In this document: piece by piece, positions 1-8,810 of the stretch
Position numbering within the stretch: position 1 is the stretch's first letter
Layout of the letters: each line of letters starts with the position of its first letter
Assembly (NCBI RefSeq): GCF_009498455.1
Contig: NZ_CP045644.1
Coordinates: 6,017,001-6,081,000 of the forward strand
Origin: Variovorax paradoxus
Lineage (GTDB): Bacteria; Pseudomonadota; Gammaproteobacteria; Burkholderiales; Burkholderiaceae_C
Direction: 5' to 3'
Length of the DNA: 64,000 bases
The notes under the pieces: generated by a model
Databases searched by the model: none
Told to the model about the DNA's origin: nothing
Seen by the model: the letters and a program-made list of their open reading frames with translations, nothing else
Position numbers and translations under genes: made by a program

Positions 1-273
1 CACCCGCTGGCCGCGAACGAACTGGCGCGCGCCTGCGGCGCCGACACCGCCTGGGTCGTGCAACTGGTCGAAGTGGGCATCGTGCAGGTCACCACGACCG
101 ACGCACCGCCCGAGCGCTGGGAGTTTTCGAGCAACGACCTGCAATGCGCGCTCGAAGCGCGTCGGCTCGAACGCGACTTCGGCGTGAACCTCGACGCCGC
201 TGCGCTGATCCTCGACCTGCAGCACGAGGTGCGGCGGCTCAAGGCGGTGCTGCGCGCGAACGGCGTAGGCTGA
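1..273 (+). CDS. cbpM: Chaperone modulator CbpM-like protein (5' end cut off)
   Basis: The frame is open from the first base, so the N-terminus lies outside the window; 90 residues are visible. The fragment has a MerR-like layout: a short winged-helix region, a DLQCALEARRL-type helix, then an Asp-rich linker and a helical tail ending in LDLQHEVRRLKAVL. This resembles CbpM, which binds the J domain of the DnaJ-like co-chaperone CbpA and inhibits it. In that case a cbpA gene should lie just upstream, outside the window. A generic MerR-family protein is the alternative. The GTG at 58 is internal and unlikely to be the real start, because the homologous region continues upstream of it. Confidence 0.65.
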   Translation, partial: HPLAANELARACGADTAWVVQLVEVGIVQVTTTDAPPERWEFSSNDLQCALEARRLERDFGVNLDAAALILDLQHEVRRLKAVLRANGVG

Positions 274-447
274 CGCGCCGCGCGCGTGGCGCTTGAACTG
301 CGCCCCGGTCGCCCGTACCATCGGCCGGCGCACGAGGGCGCGTGCAGCCAATGCGGCAGCAACACAGGCAAGGGCAGGCGATCCGATTTTGAGTCCCGGA
401 AGGCCCAGAGCGGTGACTTCACGGACGACTCGGAGGGCTCCCGAAAT

Positions 448-1440
448 ATGACCACCAAAGAACTACTTGGCCTGGCGATGCTCGCGCTCGTCATGTCTCA
501 GACAGCCCGGGCCGCCGATCCTTGCTCTTCGAGCACCGGGCAACCCGGCATCATCCTGTTCCCGATCGTCGGGCCGGTGACGGTCGATCCATCGGTGGCA
601 GTCGGCACGACGCTGGTGCGACCGGCCACCCCGCTCAGTGCGACACCGCCGGTGACCATTACCTGCGCTGCACAGGGCACCACGAAAGTGAGCCTCCAAT
701 GGGCCGGCTCCGGCCCCTACCTTGGCAACAACATCTACGCCACGAGCGTCCCCGGCGTGGGCGTGAGACTGTTCTGGGACGGAGGCACGACGGTGCCTTT
801 TGCCACGACGGGCCCAGCCTCCTTCGAGTCGGCATCGTCGTGGACGGGCACCATCTCGATGGCCGTGGTGAAGACCGGCTCCATCACGCGCGGCGGTTCG
901 ATTACAGGCGAAGTGGCGAAGCTGACCTACCCGACGCTGGGAGGCTTCCAGATCGGTTCGATTCGCATCAACGGAAGCATCGAGATCAACCCCGGTCGCC
1001 CTACCTGCGCGGTGACGACGCAGTCGGTATCGGTGCGGCTGGGCAACGTCTCGAAGGACAAGTTCAAGGGCGTGGGATCGACGTCGCAAGGCGAACCTTT
1101 CAACATCGGCTTGAACTGCGCGGGCGGCATCACGGGGATCACCACCGCCATCTCCGTCACGCTGACCGATCCGACGAATCCTGACAACCGCTCCAACACG
1201 CTGTCGCTGAGCCCTGCCTCGACGGCATCGGGGGTCGGCATCCAGATCCTGAAAGGCGCAACGGTGCTGTCGTACGGCCCGGACTCGAACACACCGGGCA
1301 CGCAGAACCAGTGGAGCGCCGGCTCGAGCGGCAACGGGCTGTTCGATGTGCCGCTGATCGGCCGCTATGTGCAGACCTCACCGACGATCAAGCCCGGGAG
1401 CGCCAGCGGACGCGCCACGTTCACGCTGAGCTACCAGTAG
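448..1440 (+). CDS. Fimbrial tip-adhesin-like protein
   Basis: 330 residues. The start at 448 was chosen because an SD-like GGAGGG lies just upstream and a good Sec signal peptide begins there (cleavage after SQTARA). An in-frame ATG-free extension back to 286 has no signal sequence. The mature protein has two Cys pairs (ADPC with ITC; PTC with LNC), and its C-terminus GRATFTLSYQ is the classic terminal beta strand of chaperone-usher pilins. The two-domain length fits a tip adhesin: an N-terminal binding domain plus a C-terminal pilin domain. No chaperone, usher or major pilin gene is next to it, so it is an orphan here. The precise ligand cannot be told. Confidence 0.72.
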   Translation: MTTKELLGLAMLALVMSQTARAADPCSSSTGQPGIILFPIVGPVTVDPSVAVGTTLVRPATPLSATPPVTITCAAQGTTKVSLQWAGSGPYLGNNIYATSVPGVGVRLFWDGGTTVPFATTGPASFESASSWTGTISMAVVKTGSITRGGSITGEVAKLTYPTLGGFQIGSIRINGSIEINPGRPTCAVTTQSVSVRLGNVSKDKFKGVGSTSQGEPFNIGLNCAGGITGITTAISVTLTDPTNPDNRSNTLSLSPASTASGVGIQILKGATVLSYGPDSNTPGTQNQWSAGSSGNGLFDVPLIGRYVQTSPTIKPGSASGRATFTLSYQ

Positions 1441-1450
1441 CCGCGCAGCG

Positions 1451-3190
1451 CTACTGCATCTGCTGCAGGTTCCCGATGCGCACCAGCATCTCGGTGAACA
1501 TCTGCATGTCGGCGTCGAGGTCGGGCACTTCCTTGTATTCCTTGGCGTTGTGCGCGGTGTACTTCTTGCCGGGCATCGCGGGGCCGAAGTTGATGGCGTT
1601 GGGCATCAGCTTGGCCGTGGTGCTGCCGGCGGTGGGCACGGGCTTGGCCTCGAGGCCGGTGGTGTCGCCGAAGATGTTGAGCAGGGTCGAGAGCCACGCG
1701 CCCTTCGGGTCGCGCGCCATCCAGTTGCCCTGGTCGTAGGCCAGCTCGAGCTTCACCTGGCTGGCCGTGGCCCAGCCGTTGACCTTGGCCGCGATCTGCG
1801 CCTTCAGTTCGTCGGGCGTGCGGCCGCGCGGCATGCGCACGTTGGTGGTCACCTCGAGGCGGCCGTCGGCGCCCATGCGCACCAGCGTGGGCGACATCGT
1901 GAGCGGGCCCATGAAGTCGTCCTGGTAGCCCAGCCCCATCTTCTCGCCAAGGTAGCCGGTGCCGTAGAGCGCGTCGATGTAATGCACGGCCCGCAGGTAA
2001 GGGTTGGCCGCCAGCGGCACGCCCGACTCCTTGAGGAACAGCGCCAGGCGCGGCACGGGGTTCACGCCTTCTTCGGGCCGCGAGCCGTGGGCCGAGGTGC
2101 CCGTGACCTTCAGCTCGATGGCTTCAGCGCCGCGTGCGATGTCGATCGCGAACTTGCCGCCCTGGCCTTCGTACTTGCGCACGAAGGCGGCCTTGGCAGC
2201 TTCGAGCTTCGCGGCCACGGCCGCGAGGTCGCCGCCCTTGAGCGTGGCGGTCGCGGTCTGCGGGATCGCGTTGGCCGACGCGGCACCGCTCATCGCGGTG
2301 ATGGCCGTGGCGGCAGGGTCGGTCGCTTCCGCCGGGAAGAACACCTTGAGCGCGCCCGAGCCCTTCTCGGCCACGACCGCGGGGTACTTGCTATCGAGCA
2401 CGATGTTGTAGGCCGGCAGCGGCGTCTTGTTGCGGTAGTACTGCATCGCGTCGCCGCCGGTTTCCTCGGTGGTCTCGATCATCAGGCGCACGCCGCGCTC
2501 CACCGGCAGGCCGCTGTCTTTCACGGCCTTCATGGCGTAGAGCACGGCGGCGATGGAGCCCTTGTCGTCGATGGTGCCGCGCCCGTAGAGGAAGTCGCCC
2601 ACGCGCGTCATGGCGAAGGGATCAAGGCGCGTGCCGTCGTCGAGCACCCATTCGGACAGCACGGCCGGCACCACGTCGGCGTGCGTGAGGATGCCGAACT
2701 CTTCGCTGCTGCGGCCCTTGAGGCTCACTTCGAAGATGCGGCCGTCGACGTTGCGGTAGCCGAGCCCGAAGTCCTTCGCCATCTTCTCGACCAGCTGGCC
2801 GAACGCGACCATCGGCGGGCTTTCGTGCGGCGGCACCTGCACGTTGCGCACCGTGGGCAGCGCCACCATCGTTCCGATGCTGGCGATCACGGCCTGCTGG
2901 TTCTGCAGCCGGTTGTACAGGCCGAGCAAGCGCGCGATGTTGACGAGGTCGTCGCCCGGCAACGCCTTGCCGCCGGTGTAGGCCGCCACGCTGGGCTGCA
3001 GCGCGGGCTGGGCCTGCACCGCCTGCGCCAGGAAGGCCTTGAAATCGGGCGCCGTGCGACCGCCCTTCCAGGCGGCGGCGAGCTGGTCGAGCGCGGGCTT
3101 TTTCAGCGTCTCGGCACCGGCCGGAACACCGACGGCGAACGCCGTGAGGGCCAGTGAAAGCGCCGACAATGAAAAACGAAACTGCTGCAT
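1451..3190 (-). CDS. Exported M20-family metallopeptidase (dipeptidase-like)
   Basis: 579 residues from the ATG at 3190, which opens a signal peptide (MQQFRFSLSALSLALTAFAVGVPAGA). An upstream in-frame start would add 17 residues ahead of it. M20 zinc-peptidase features are in order: HADVVP (first metal ligand region), GTIDDKGS (bridging Asp), ETTEETGG (catalytic Glu pair), VLDSKYP, and SAHGSRPEEG late in the protein (His ligand). The dimerisation domain sits between the two halves of the catalytic domain. The family hydrolyses dipeptides or N-acyl amino acids, and the signal peptide places this one in the periplasm. It ends 10 bp from the convergent adhesin gene. The substrate is unknown. Confidence 0.85.
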   Translation of the reverse strand: MQQFRFSLSALSLALTAFAVGVPAGAETLKKPALDQLAAAWKGGRTAPDFKAFLAQAVQAQPALQPSVAAYTGGKALPGDDLVNIARLLGLYNRLQNQQAVIASIGTMVALPTVRNVQVPPHESPPMVAFGQLVEKMAKDFGLGYRNVDGRIFEVSLKGRSSEEFGILTHADVVPAVLSEWVLDDGTRLDPFAMTRVGDFLYGRGTIDDKGSIAAVLYAMKAVKDSGLPVERGVRLMIETTEETGGDAMQYYRNKTPLPAYNIVLDSKYPAVVAEKGSGALKVFFPAEATDPAATAITAMSGAASANAIPQTATATLKGGDLAAVAAKLEAAKAAFVRKYEGQGGKFAIDIARGAEAIELKVTGTSAHGSRPEEGVNPVPRLALFLKESGVPLAANPYLRAVHYIDALYGTGYLGEKMGLGYQDDFMGPLTMSPTLVRMGADGRLEVTTNVRMPRGRTPDELKAQIAAKVNGWATASQVKLELAYDQGNWMARDPKGAWLSTLLNIFGDTTGLEAKPVPTAGSTTAKLMPNAINFGPAMPGKKYTAHNAKEYKEVPDLDADMQMFTEMLVRIGNLQQMQ

Positions 3191-3239
3191 CAGGGTCACT
3201 CTCTCATTCCGAAAAACATCTCCCGACGATAGCCGAGCC

Positions 3240-3824
3240 ATGCCTCACGACGACAGCCATTCTTCGACCCAGCGATGCGCCTGGGCCCGCACTGATCCGC
3301 TGCTGGCCAGCTACCACGACGCCGAATGGGGCGTGCCCGAACGCGACAGCCGCGCGCTGTGGGAAAAGCTGATGCTCGACGGCTTCCAGGCCGGCCTGTC
3401 GTGGCTCACCATCCTGCGCAAGCGCGACGCCTTCCGCGCGGCCTTCGAGGGCTTCGTGCCCGAGACGGTGGCGCGCTTCACGCCGGCCGATGTCGAGCGC
3501 CTCATGCAGGACGCGGGCATCGTGCGCTCGCGCGCGAAGATCGAAGCGGCCATCGGCAATGCCAAGGCCTACCTGACCATGCAGGCGGCGGGCGAAGATT
3601 TCTCTGATTTCGTCTGGGGCATCGCGGGCGGTCAGCCGGTCGTCAACACCACGGGCACCGTGCCCACGCAGACGCCACTGTCCGAAGCGATGTCGAAGGC
3701 GCTGAAGCAGCGCGGCTTCAAGTTCGTCGGGCCGGTGATCGTCTATGCCTGGATGCAGGCCACGGGCATCGTCGACGACCACGCGCCCGACTGCCACTGC
3801 CACCGCAGCAACCACCGCGCCTGA
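3240..3824 (+). CDS. tag: DNA-3-methyladenine glycosylase I
   Basis: 194 residues, the usual Tag length. Family signatures are visible: CAWA near the N-terminus, YHDAEWGVP, LDGFQAGLSWLTILRKR and GFKFVGPVIVYAWMQATG. The C-terminal HAPDCHCHR supplies zinc ligands together with the N-terminal Cys and His. The enzyme excises 3-methyladenine from alkylated DNA in base-excision repair. The ATG at 3240 is 49 bp from the divergent M20 peptidase start, so the two share a short promoter region. Longer in-frame upstream starts read into the peptidase signal sequence and were rejected. Confidence 0.93.
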   Translation: MPHDDSHSSTQRCAWARTDPLLASYHDAEWGVPERDSRALWEKLMLDGFQAGLSWLTILRKRDAFRAAFEGFVPETVARFTPADVERLMQDAGIVRSRAKIEAAIGNAKAYLTMQAAGEDFSDFVWGIAGGQPVVNTTGTVPTQTPLSEAMSKALKQRGFKFVGPVIVYAWMQATGIVDDHAPDCHCHRSNHRA

Positions 3825-3840
3825 AGACAGCACAGACGTG

Positions 3841-3878
3841 AAAAAACCGGACGGTGCTGTCGCACGGTCCGGTCTTTT
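3841..3878. terminator. Bidirectional rho-independent terminator after tag
   Basis: A 12-bp stem (ACCGGACGGTGC at 3846-3857 with GCACGGTCCGGT at 3862-3873, one mismatch) closes a 4-nt loop. A run of six A precedes it and TCTTTT follows, so it can work for tag on the plus strand and for the exported-protein gene that ends at 3923 on the minus strand. Confidence 0.88.
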
Positions 3879-3922
3879 CGGGTGGTGGTCTTTCTCACCG
3901 AGGCGGCTTGCGCCGCCATCGA

Positions 3923-4267
3923 TCACAGGCCGGCTTGGCGCGTGAAGCTGCGGGCTTGCGAGGGGATCACGCTGCCAGCGAACGATTCGCGGCGCAGGTT
4001 CTGACCCGGAGCGTGGGCAGCTGCCACGGCTTCGGCGCGGACGGTGGCGCGATCCACCGACGAGGCCAGCACGGGGGCCACGTTGGCCGACACGGCGTCG
4101 CTGTATTCGTTGCCGGCACGGGCGGCGGCCACGGCTTGCGGTGCCACGTCGGCACGGCTGTAGCCGGAGGTCACGGCGTGAACGCCTTCGTAGGTCTCTG
4201 CGTGGGCGGCGCCAGCGGCGGCGAGCAGGGAGAGAGCGGCGGCGGCGAGGATGTTCGAGGTCTTCAT
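3923..4267 (-). CDS. Small exported protein with DUF4148-like repeats
   Basis: 114 residues. A clear Sec signal peptide (MKTSNILAAAALSLLAAAGAAHA) is followed by a short Ala-rich mature part. The SRADVAPQAVAAAR and VDRATVRAEAVAAA segments are the SRAxVxxEaxAA pattern common in small Burkholderiales periplasmic proteins (DUF4148 type). An AAGAAGGAA Shine-Dalgarno sequence precedes the ATG. No function is known. It is monocistronic, with a strong shared terminator at its 3' end, and its own promoter should lie in 4268-4467. Confidence 0.75.
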   Translation of the reverse strand: MKTSNILAAAALSLLAAAGAAHAETYEGVHAVTSGYSRADVAPQAVAAARAGNEYSDAVSANVAPVLASSVDRATVRAEAVAAAHAPGQNLRRESFAGSVIPSQARSFTRQAGL

Positions 4268-4467
4268 TTCAATTCCTTCTTGTGTTCAGGCTTTGGATGT
4301 CCTGAAGTTTGCCGCAAATTCCTAGGGTAAACCCCAGTCATTCTGAATCGCAGTGTTCATGGAATTGAAACAATCACGGGGAACTTTCCGACATGCGGGG
4401 CCCACGTGAAACTTTTTCGTACAAACGCGCCGCTAGTTTGCAAACTTTTGCGCTCTTTCGTCAAGCC

Positions 4468-5322
4468 TCAGGGCCGGCCCCAGCTGCGCACCAGCGTGCG
4501 GATCGCGACCGAGCCGCTGCCCTTGACCTCGGCGCGGTAGCTGCCGAGCAGCGCCTCGCGCTCGGCGGCAGCCTGCGGTTCGTTGCGCCAGGCGAGCAAG
4601 GCGGCCACGTCGGCGTCGGGCAGCGCCAGCAGCAGCGCCTGCGTGATCAGCTTTTCGAACTCGCGCGCCACGGTCATCAGGTTGCGCGGACGCGGCGAGG
4701 TCACGCCGCGCGACCACAGCGAATCGAGCGCCGTGTCGAGCGTGCGATCGGGCAGCGAGCTGAACTGCGCGGCATTGCCACGCGCCAGCTGCTTGACCAC
4801 CGCGCTCATGAGCAGCTGGCTGGAAAAATCGACCTCGCGCGCCTCGGCCACCGTCATGCGCGCCAGCAGTTCGACGCGCGCCGGGTCGGCCGGCCGCGCG
4901 TGCTGTTGATGGAAGAAGGTCACCTTGCCGGGCTCGTCCATCGCGGCGTAGTCGGCGCGCAGCTTGGCGAAGCGCGCCACGGCCTCCAGCACCGGAGGCG
5001 TCGGCGCAGCGGCGCCCTGCCCGGCCGCCGCCACGTCCTGACGGATCGCGGCCACCGAAGCGTTCACGTCGAAAGCGCGACCTGCTGCCACGTCGAGCGA
5101 CTGCAGGGCCTTGTCGGCGATGGCGAGGTCCGGCGGCTCCAGCAGCTCGCGCGCACCGCGCGACACGGCACCGGGGCCGTAGGCGGCCTGGTAGCGCGCC
5201 TGCACGCCCTCGAACTGAAGCAGGGTTTGCGCGCGGTCCTGCGTCCACCCCGTCAAGGGGGCGAGAAGCAACGACAGCAACAAGAGGCAACGAGGCGACG
5301 ACAGGCGGGAAAGCAACGACAT
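4468..5322 (-). CDS. Exported hypothetical protein
   Basis: 284 residues, not recognised. The N-terminus [28 protein letters not shown] is a signal peptide, possibly preceded by a few basic residues. The rest is predominantly helical and Ala/Leu/Arg-rich, without Cys pairs, transmembrane helices or a catalytic motif I can name. It lies 33 bp downstream of metE on the same strand, so it could be read through from metE, although nothing in it suggests methionine metabolism. Confidence 0.6.
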   Translation of the reverse strand: MSLLSRLSSPRCLLLLSLLLAPLTGWTQDRAQTLLQFEGVQARYQAAYGPGAVSRGARELLEPPDLAIADKALQSLDVAAGRAFDVNASVAAIRQDVAAAGQGAAAPTPPVLEAVARFAKLRADYAAMDEPGKVTFFHQQHARPADPARVELLARMTVAEAREVDFSSQLLMSAVVKQLARGNAAQFSSLPDRTLDTALDSLWSRGVTSPRPRNLMTVAREFEKLITQALLLALPDADVAALLAWRNEPQAAAEREALLGSYRAEVKGSGSVAIRTLVRSWGRP

Positions 5323-5355
5323 CCCGCATTATTGGCACGCCGCGATCCGCGCCCT

Positions 5356-7701
5356 TCACACCTGCGCCAGCTCCTCGCGCAGCAGCTTCGCAGCCGCCAC
5401 CATGTTCGACAGCGCCGCCTCGGTCTCGGGCCAGCCGCGGGTCTTGAGGCCGCAGTCGGGGTTGATCCAGAGGTTCTCGCCCGGCACCACCTGCGCGGCC
5501 TTGCGCATGAGGCGCACCATCTCGTCGACCGACGGCACGCGTGGCGAGTGAATGTCGTACACGCCGGGGCCGATCTCGTTCGGGTAGCGAAAGCCGCCCG
5601 CGTTGTTCTCCCCACCGAAGCCGCGCAGCAGCTCCATGTCCGAGCGGCTCGTTTCGATGGTGATCACGTCGGCGTCCATCGCGGCGATCTCCGGCAGGAT
5701 GTCGTTGAACTCCGAATAGCACATGTGGGTGTGGATCTGCGTCTGGTCGCGCACGCCCGAGGCGCTGATGCGAAAGGCGCGTGTGGCCGCCTTCAGGTAC
5801 GCCGGCCAGCCCGCGCGGCGCAGCGGCAGGCCTTCGCGGATGGCCGGCTCGTCGATCTGGATGATGCCGATGCCCGCGCCCTCGAGGTCGTTCACCTCGT
5901 CGCGGATCGCCCACGCGATCTGCTCGCAGGTGGTGGCGCGCGGCTGGTCGTCGCGCACGAAGGACCACTGCAGGATGGTCACGGGGCCGGTCAGCATGCC
6001 CTTCATCGGCAGTGGGGTGAGGCTCTGCGCATACCCAGTCCATTCGACCGTCATCGGTGCCGGGCGCGCCACGTCGCCGAAGATCACCGGCGGCTTCACG
6101 CAGCGCGAGCCGTACGACTGCACCCAGCCGTTGGCGGTGAAGGCGAAGCCGTCGAGCTGCTCGCCGAAGTACTCGACCATGTCGTTGCGCTCGGCCTCGC
6201 CATGCACCAGCACGTCGATGCCGAGTTCTTCCTGCTTGCGCACGGCGAGTGCGATCTCCGCGCGCATCTTCTCGCGGTAGCCGGCCGCATCGAGTTCGCC
6301 GCGCTTGAAGGCAGCGCGGGCCGCGCGGATATCGGCGGTCTGCGGGAACGAGCCGATGGTGGTGGTCGGTAGCGCGGGCAGTGCGAAGCGCGTGCGTTGC
6401 ACCTGCTGGCGCAGCGGGAAAGCGGACACGCGGCGGTCGTCTCCCGTCACGCTGCGCGCCAGGCGCAACGCCACGTCTGCACGGTGCACGCGCGGGCTGG
6501 CGCGGCGCGCGGCCACCGCCGTACGCGCGGCCGCGAGTTCGGCGGCCACCGAGGCTTCGTTGCCATCCACAACAGCGCGCAGCACGCGCAGTTCATCGAG
6601 CTTCTCGATGGCAAAGGCGAGCCACGAGGTCAGTTCGGTGTCGAGCTTCGTCTCGGCCGCGAGGCTGAACGGCACGTGCAGCAACGAACACGACGGCGCG
6701 ATCCACAGCTCGCCCTGGTGCTTCTCGGCCACGGGCTTGAGCTTGCCCAGCGCCACATCGACGTCGGTGCGCCAGATGTTGCGGCCATCGACCACGCCGA
6801 CCGACAGCACCTTGTGCGCCGGCAGCCAGTCGGCCACGCCGGTCAGCTCCTGCGGCGCGCGCACGGCATCGACGTGCAGGCCCGCCACCGGCAGCTGGCA
6901 AGCCAGGCGCAGGTTCTCGGACAGCGGCGAGAAGTACGTGGCCAGCATCAGCTTGGGCGCGCTGCGGGCCAGTTGCCAGTAGGCACGCTCGAAGGCGTTG
7001 CGCCAGGCCTCGGGCAGGTCGAGGCCGAGGATGGGCTCGTCGATCTGGACCCATTCCACGCCCTGCTGTTTCAGGCGGTTCAGCACCTGCTCGTACACGG
7101 GCAGCAGCGCGTCGAGCAGCGAGAAGCGGTCAAAGCCGGCGGTCTTCTCCTTGCCCAGGTACAGGAAGCTCAGCGGCCCGAGCAGCACGGCCTTGACCGC
7201 ATGGCCGGCGTGCTGCGCCTGCGCCACCTCGTCGAACAGGCGCGTCGATGCGAGCTTGAACTGCGTGTCGGCCTTGAACTCGGGCACGAGGTAGTGGTAG
7301 TTGGTGTCGAACCACTTGGTCATCTCGAGCGCGAAGGTGCCTTCGGCGCCGTGGGTGCAGCTGTCGTCGTGCACGTGGCCGGCTTCGTCTTCCACGCCGC
7401 GCGCCATCTTGAAGTAGCGCGACAGCTCGGGCTCGTCGCCGCTGAAGTCGAAGCGCGCCGGCTCGCAGCCGAGCAGCTGGATGTGGTTGGCCACGTGGTC
7501 GTAGAAGGCGAAGTCGCCCACCGTCACGAAGTCGAGCCCCGCATCGCGCTGCGCCTGCCAGTGGCGCGCGCGCAAGGTGTCGCCGACGGCTTCGAGCGCG
7601 GCATGGTCGGTCTCGCCGCGCCAGTGCTTCTCGAGGGCGAACTTGAGTTCCCGGTGGGCGCCCATGCGCGGAAAGCCGAGGATGTGGGTACGGGTGGTCA
7701 T
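5356..7701 (-). CDS. metE: Cobalamin-independent methionine synthase
   Basis: 781 residues, full family length. It transfers the methyl group of 5-methyltetrahydropteroyl-tri-L-glutamate to homocysteine without B12. The N-terminal half starts with [15 protein letters not shown]. The C-terminal catalytic half has [23 protein letters not shown], the HTHMCYSEF zinc-site segment and the final Cys ligand in [11 protein letters not shown]. It is divergent from metR with a 99-bp gap, the standard arrangement for MetR-activated metE. Confidence 0.97.
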   Translation of the reverse strand: MTTRTHILGFPRMGAHRELKFALEKHWRGETDHAALEAVGDTLRARHWQAQRDAGLDFVTVGDFAFYDHVANHIQLLGCEPARFDFSGDEPELSRYFKMARGVEDEAGHVHDDSCTHGAEGTFALEMTKWFDTNYHYLVPEFKADTQFKLASTRLFDEVAQAQHAGHAVKAVLLGPLSFLYLGKEKTAGFDRFSLLDALLPVYEQVLNRLKQQGVEWVQIDEPILGLDLPEAWRNAFERAYWQLARSAPKLMLATYFSPLSENLRLACQLPVAGLHVDAVRAPQELTGVADWLPAHKVLSVGVVDGRNIWRTDVDVALGKLKPVAEKHQGELWIAPSCSLLHVPFSLAAETKLDTELTSWLAFAIEKLDELRVLRAVVDGNEASVAAELAAARTAVAARRASPRVHRADVALRLARSVTGDDRRVSAFPLRQQVQRTRFALPALPTTTIGSFPQTADIRAARAAFKRGELDAAGYREKMRAEIALAVRKQEELGIDVLVHGEAERNDMVEYFGEQLDGFAFTANGWVQSYGSRCVKPPVIFGDVARPAPMTVEWTGYAQSLTPLPMKGMLTGPVTILQWSFVRDDQPRATTCEQIAWAIRDEVNDLEGAGIGIIQIDEPAIREGLPLRRAGWPAYLKAATRAFRISASGVRDQTQIHTHMCYSEFNDILPEIAAMDADVITIETSRSDMELLRGFGGENNAGGFRYPNEIGPGVYDIHSPRVPSVDEMVRLMRKAAQVVPGENLWINPDCGLKTRGWPETEAALSNMVAAAKLLREELAQV

Positions 7702-7788
7702 GCAGGTGGTCCGGTCGCTGATCTTGGAAACCGGTGATGGTCGGCGTTTGGTGCCTATGATTCAAACGAAACCTTTTGCCCATTCGCT

Positions 7789-7801
7789 TGAATAATTTTC
7801 A
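7789..7801. promoter_or_regulatory. MetR-type box overlapping the metR start
   Basis: TGAATAATTTTCA is a perfect TGAA-N5-TTCA match to the MetR consensus known from enterobacteria. Its last base is the first base of the metR ATG. It can serve both metE activation (the metE start is 88 bp away) and metR autoregulation. Confidence 0.7.
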
Positions 7802-8727
7802 TGATGCAGTCCATCCTCGAAATCCGCCACCTGCGCACGCTGGCCGCGCTGCGCGACACCGGCAGCCTGGTGCGTGCGGCGCAGCTGCTCAACCTCACGC
7901 AGTCGGCGCTGTCGCACCAGATCAAGCTGCTCGAGGACCGCTACGGCGCCCAGCTGTTCGAGCGCAAGTCGGTGCCGCCGCAGTTCAGCACCACCGGTCT
8001 GCGGCTATTGCAGCTGGCCGACACTGCGCTGCCGCTCATCGAAGAGGCCGAGCGCGACGTGGCGCGCCTCGCGCTGGGGCGCAGCGGGCAGTTGCGCATC
8101 GTGGTCGAGTGCCACACCTGCTTCGACTGGCTGATGCCCGCGATGGACGCCTTTCGCCAGCGCTGGCCCGAGATCGAACTCGACATCGTCTCGGGCTTCC
8201 ACCCCGACCCGATCGCGCTCGTGATGCAGAACCGCGCCGAGGTGGCGATCGTCTCCGAGGAAGACCCCGATGAAACCGTCGACTATCACGCACTCTTCCG
8301 CTTCGAGATCGTCGCGCTGCTGGCGAACGACCACGCGCTGACGGCCAAGCCGCACCTCACGGCCCGCCACTTTGCCGACCAGACGCTCATCACCTACCCC
8401 GTGCCCGACGAGATGCTCGACATCGTGCGCCAGGTGCTGGCGCCCGCCGGCGTCGAGCCCGCGCACCGGCGCACGACCGAGCTCACGGTGGCGATGCTGC
8501 AGCTGGTGGCGAGCGGGCGCGGCGTGGCAACGTTGCCGCTGTGGGCGGTGCAGAACTACCTCGACCGCGGCTACGTCACGGCGCGCCGCGTGGGCGCCAG
8601 GGGCCTCACGGGGCGGCTCTACATGGCCTGCGCGCAGGCGACCTCGGCGCGGCCCTGGCTGGACGACTTCGTGCGCGTCACGCGCGAGACATGCTTCAAG
8701 AGCCTGCCGGGGATCGAATTGCTGTGA
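7801..8727 (+). CDS. metR: LysR-family regulator of methionine synthesis, MetR
   Basis: 308 residues. The N-terminal winged HTH (about residues 4-63) reads LEIRHLRTLAALRDTGSLVRAAQLLNLTQSALSHQIKLLE, which is very MetR-like. The co-inducer domain follows, with VVECHTCFDWLMPAM (compare the homocysteine-binding region of MetR) and YPVPDEMLDI. It is divergent from metE and should activate it, with homocysteine as co-inducer. Two tandem ATG codons (7801 and 7804) are both possible starts. Confidence 0.93.
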   Translation: MMQSILEIRHLRTLAALRDTGSLVRAAQLLNLTQSALSHQIKLLEDRYGAQLFERKSVPPQFSTTGLRLLQLADTALPLIEEAERDVARLALGRSGQLRIVVECHTCFDWLMPAMDAFRQRWPEIELDIVSGFHPDPIALVMQNRAEVAIVSEEDPDETVDYHALFRFEIVALLANDHALTAKPHLTARHFADQTLITYPVPDEMLDIVRQVLAPAGVEPAHRRTTELTVAMLQLVASGRGVATLPLWAVQNYLDRGYVTARRVGARGLTGRLYMACAQATSARPWLDDFVRVTRETCFKSLPGIELL

Positions 8728-8810
8728 ACCCGGGCGGAGGATCACGTCCGAATCCGGCCAGTGCAGGCTGGTGCACGGCCTGAAGATCGACCACCACCAC
8801 GGATCGCCCC

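Noticed and set aside
4435..4446. AGTTTGCAAACT palindrome
   Set aside because: A perfect 12-bp palindrome but alone, without a regulator nearby or second copy; kept only as a note.
4393..6372. Plus-strand frame of 659 codons over metE and its neighbour
   Set aside because: Composition is typical shadow sequence and it is antisense to conserved metE.
7702..7800. Cobalamin riboswitch before metE
   Set aside because: The gap is only 99 bp and lacks the B12-box and the required stems; MetR control explains the layout.
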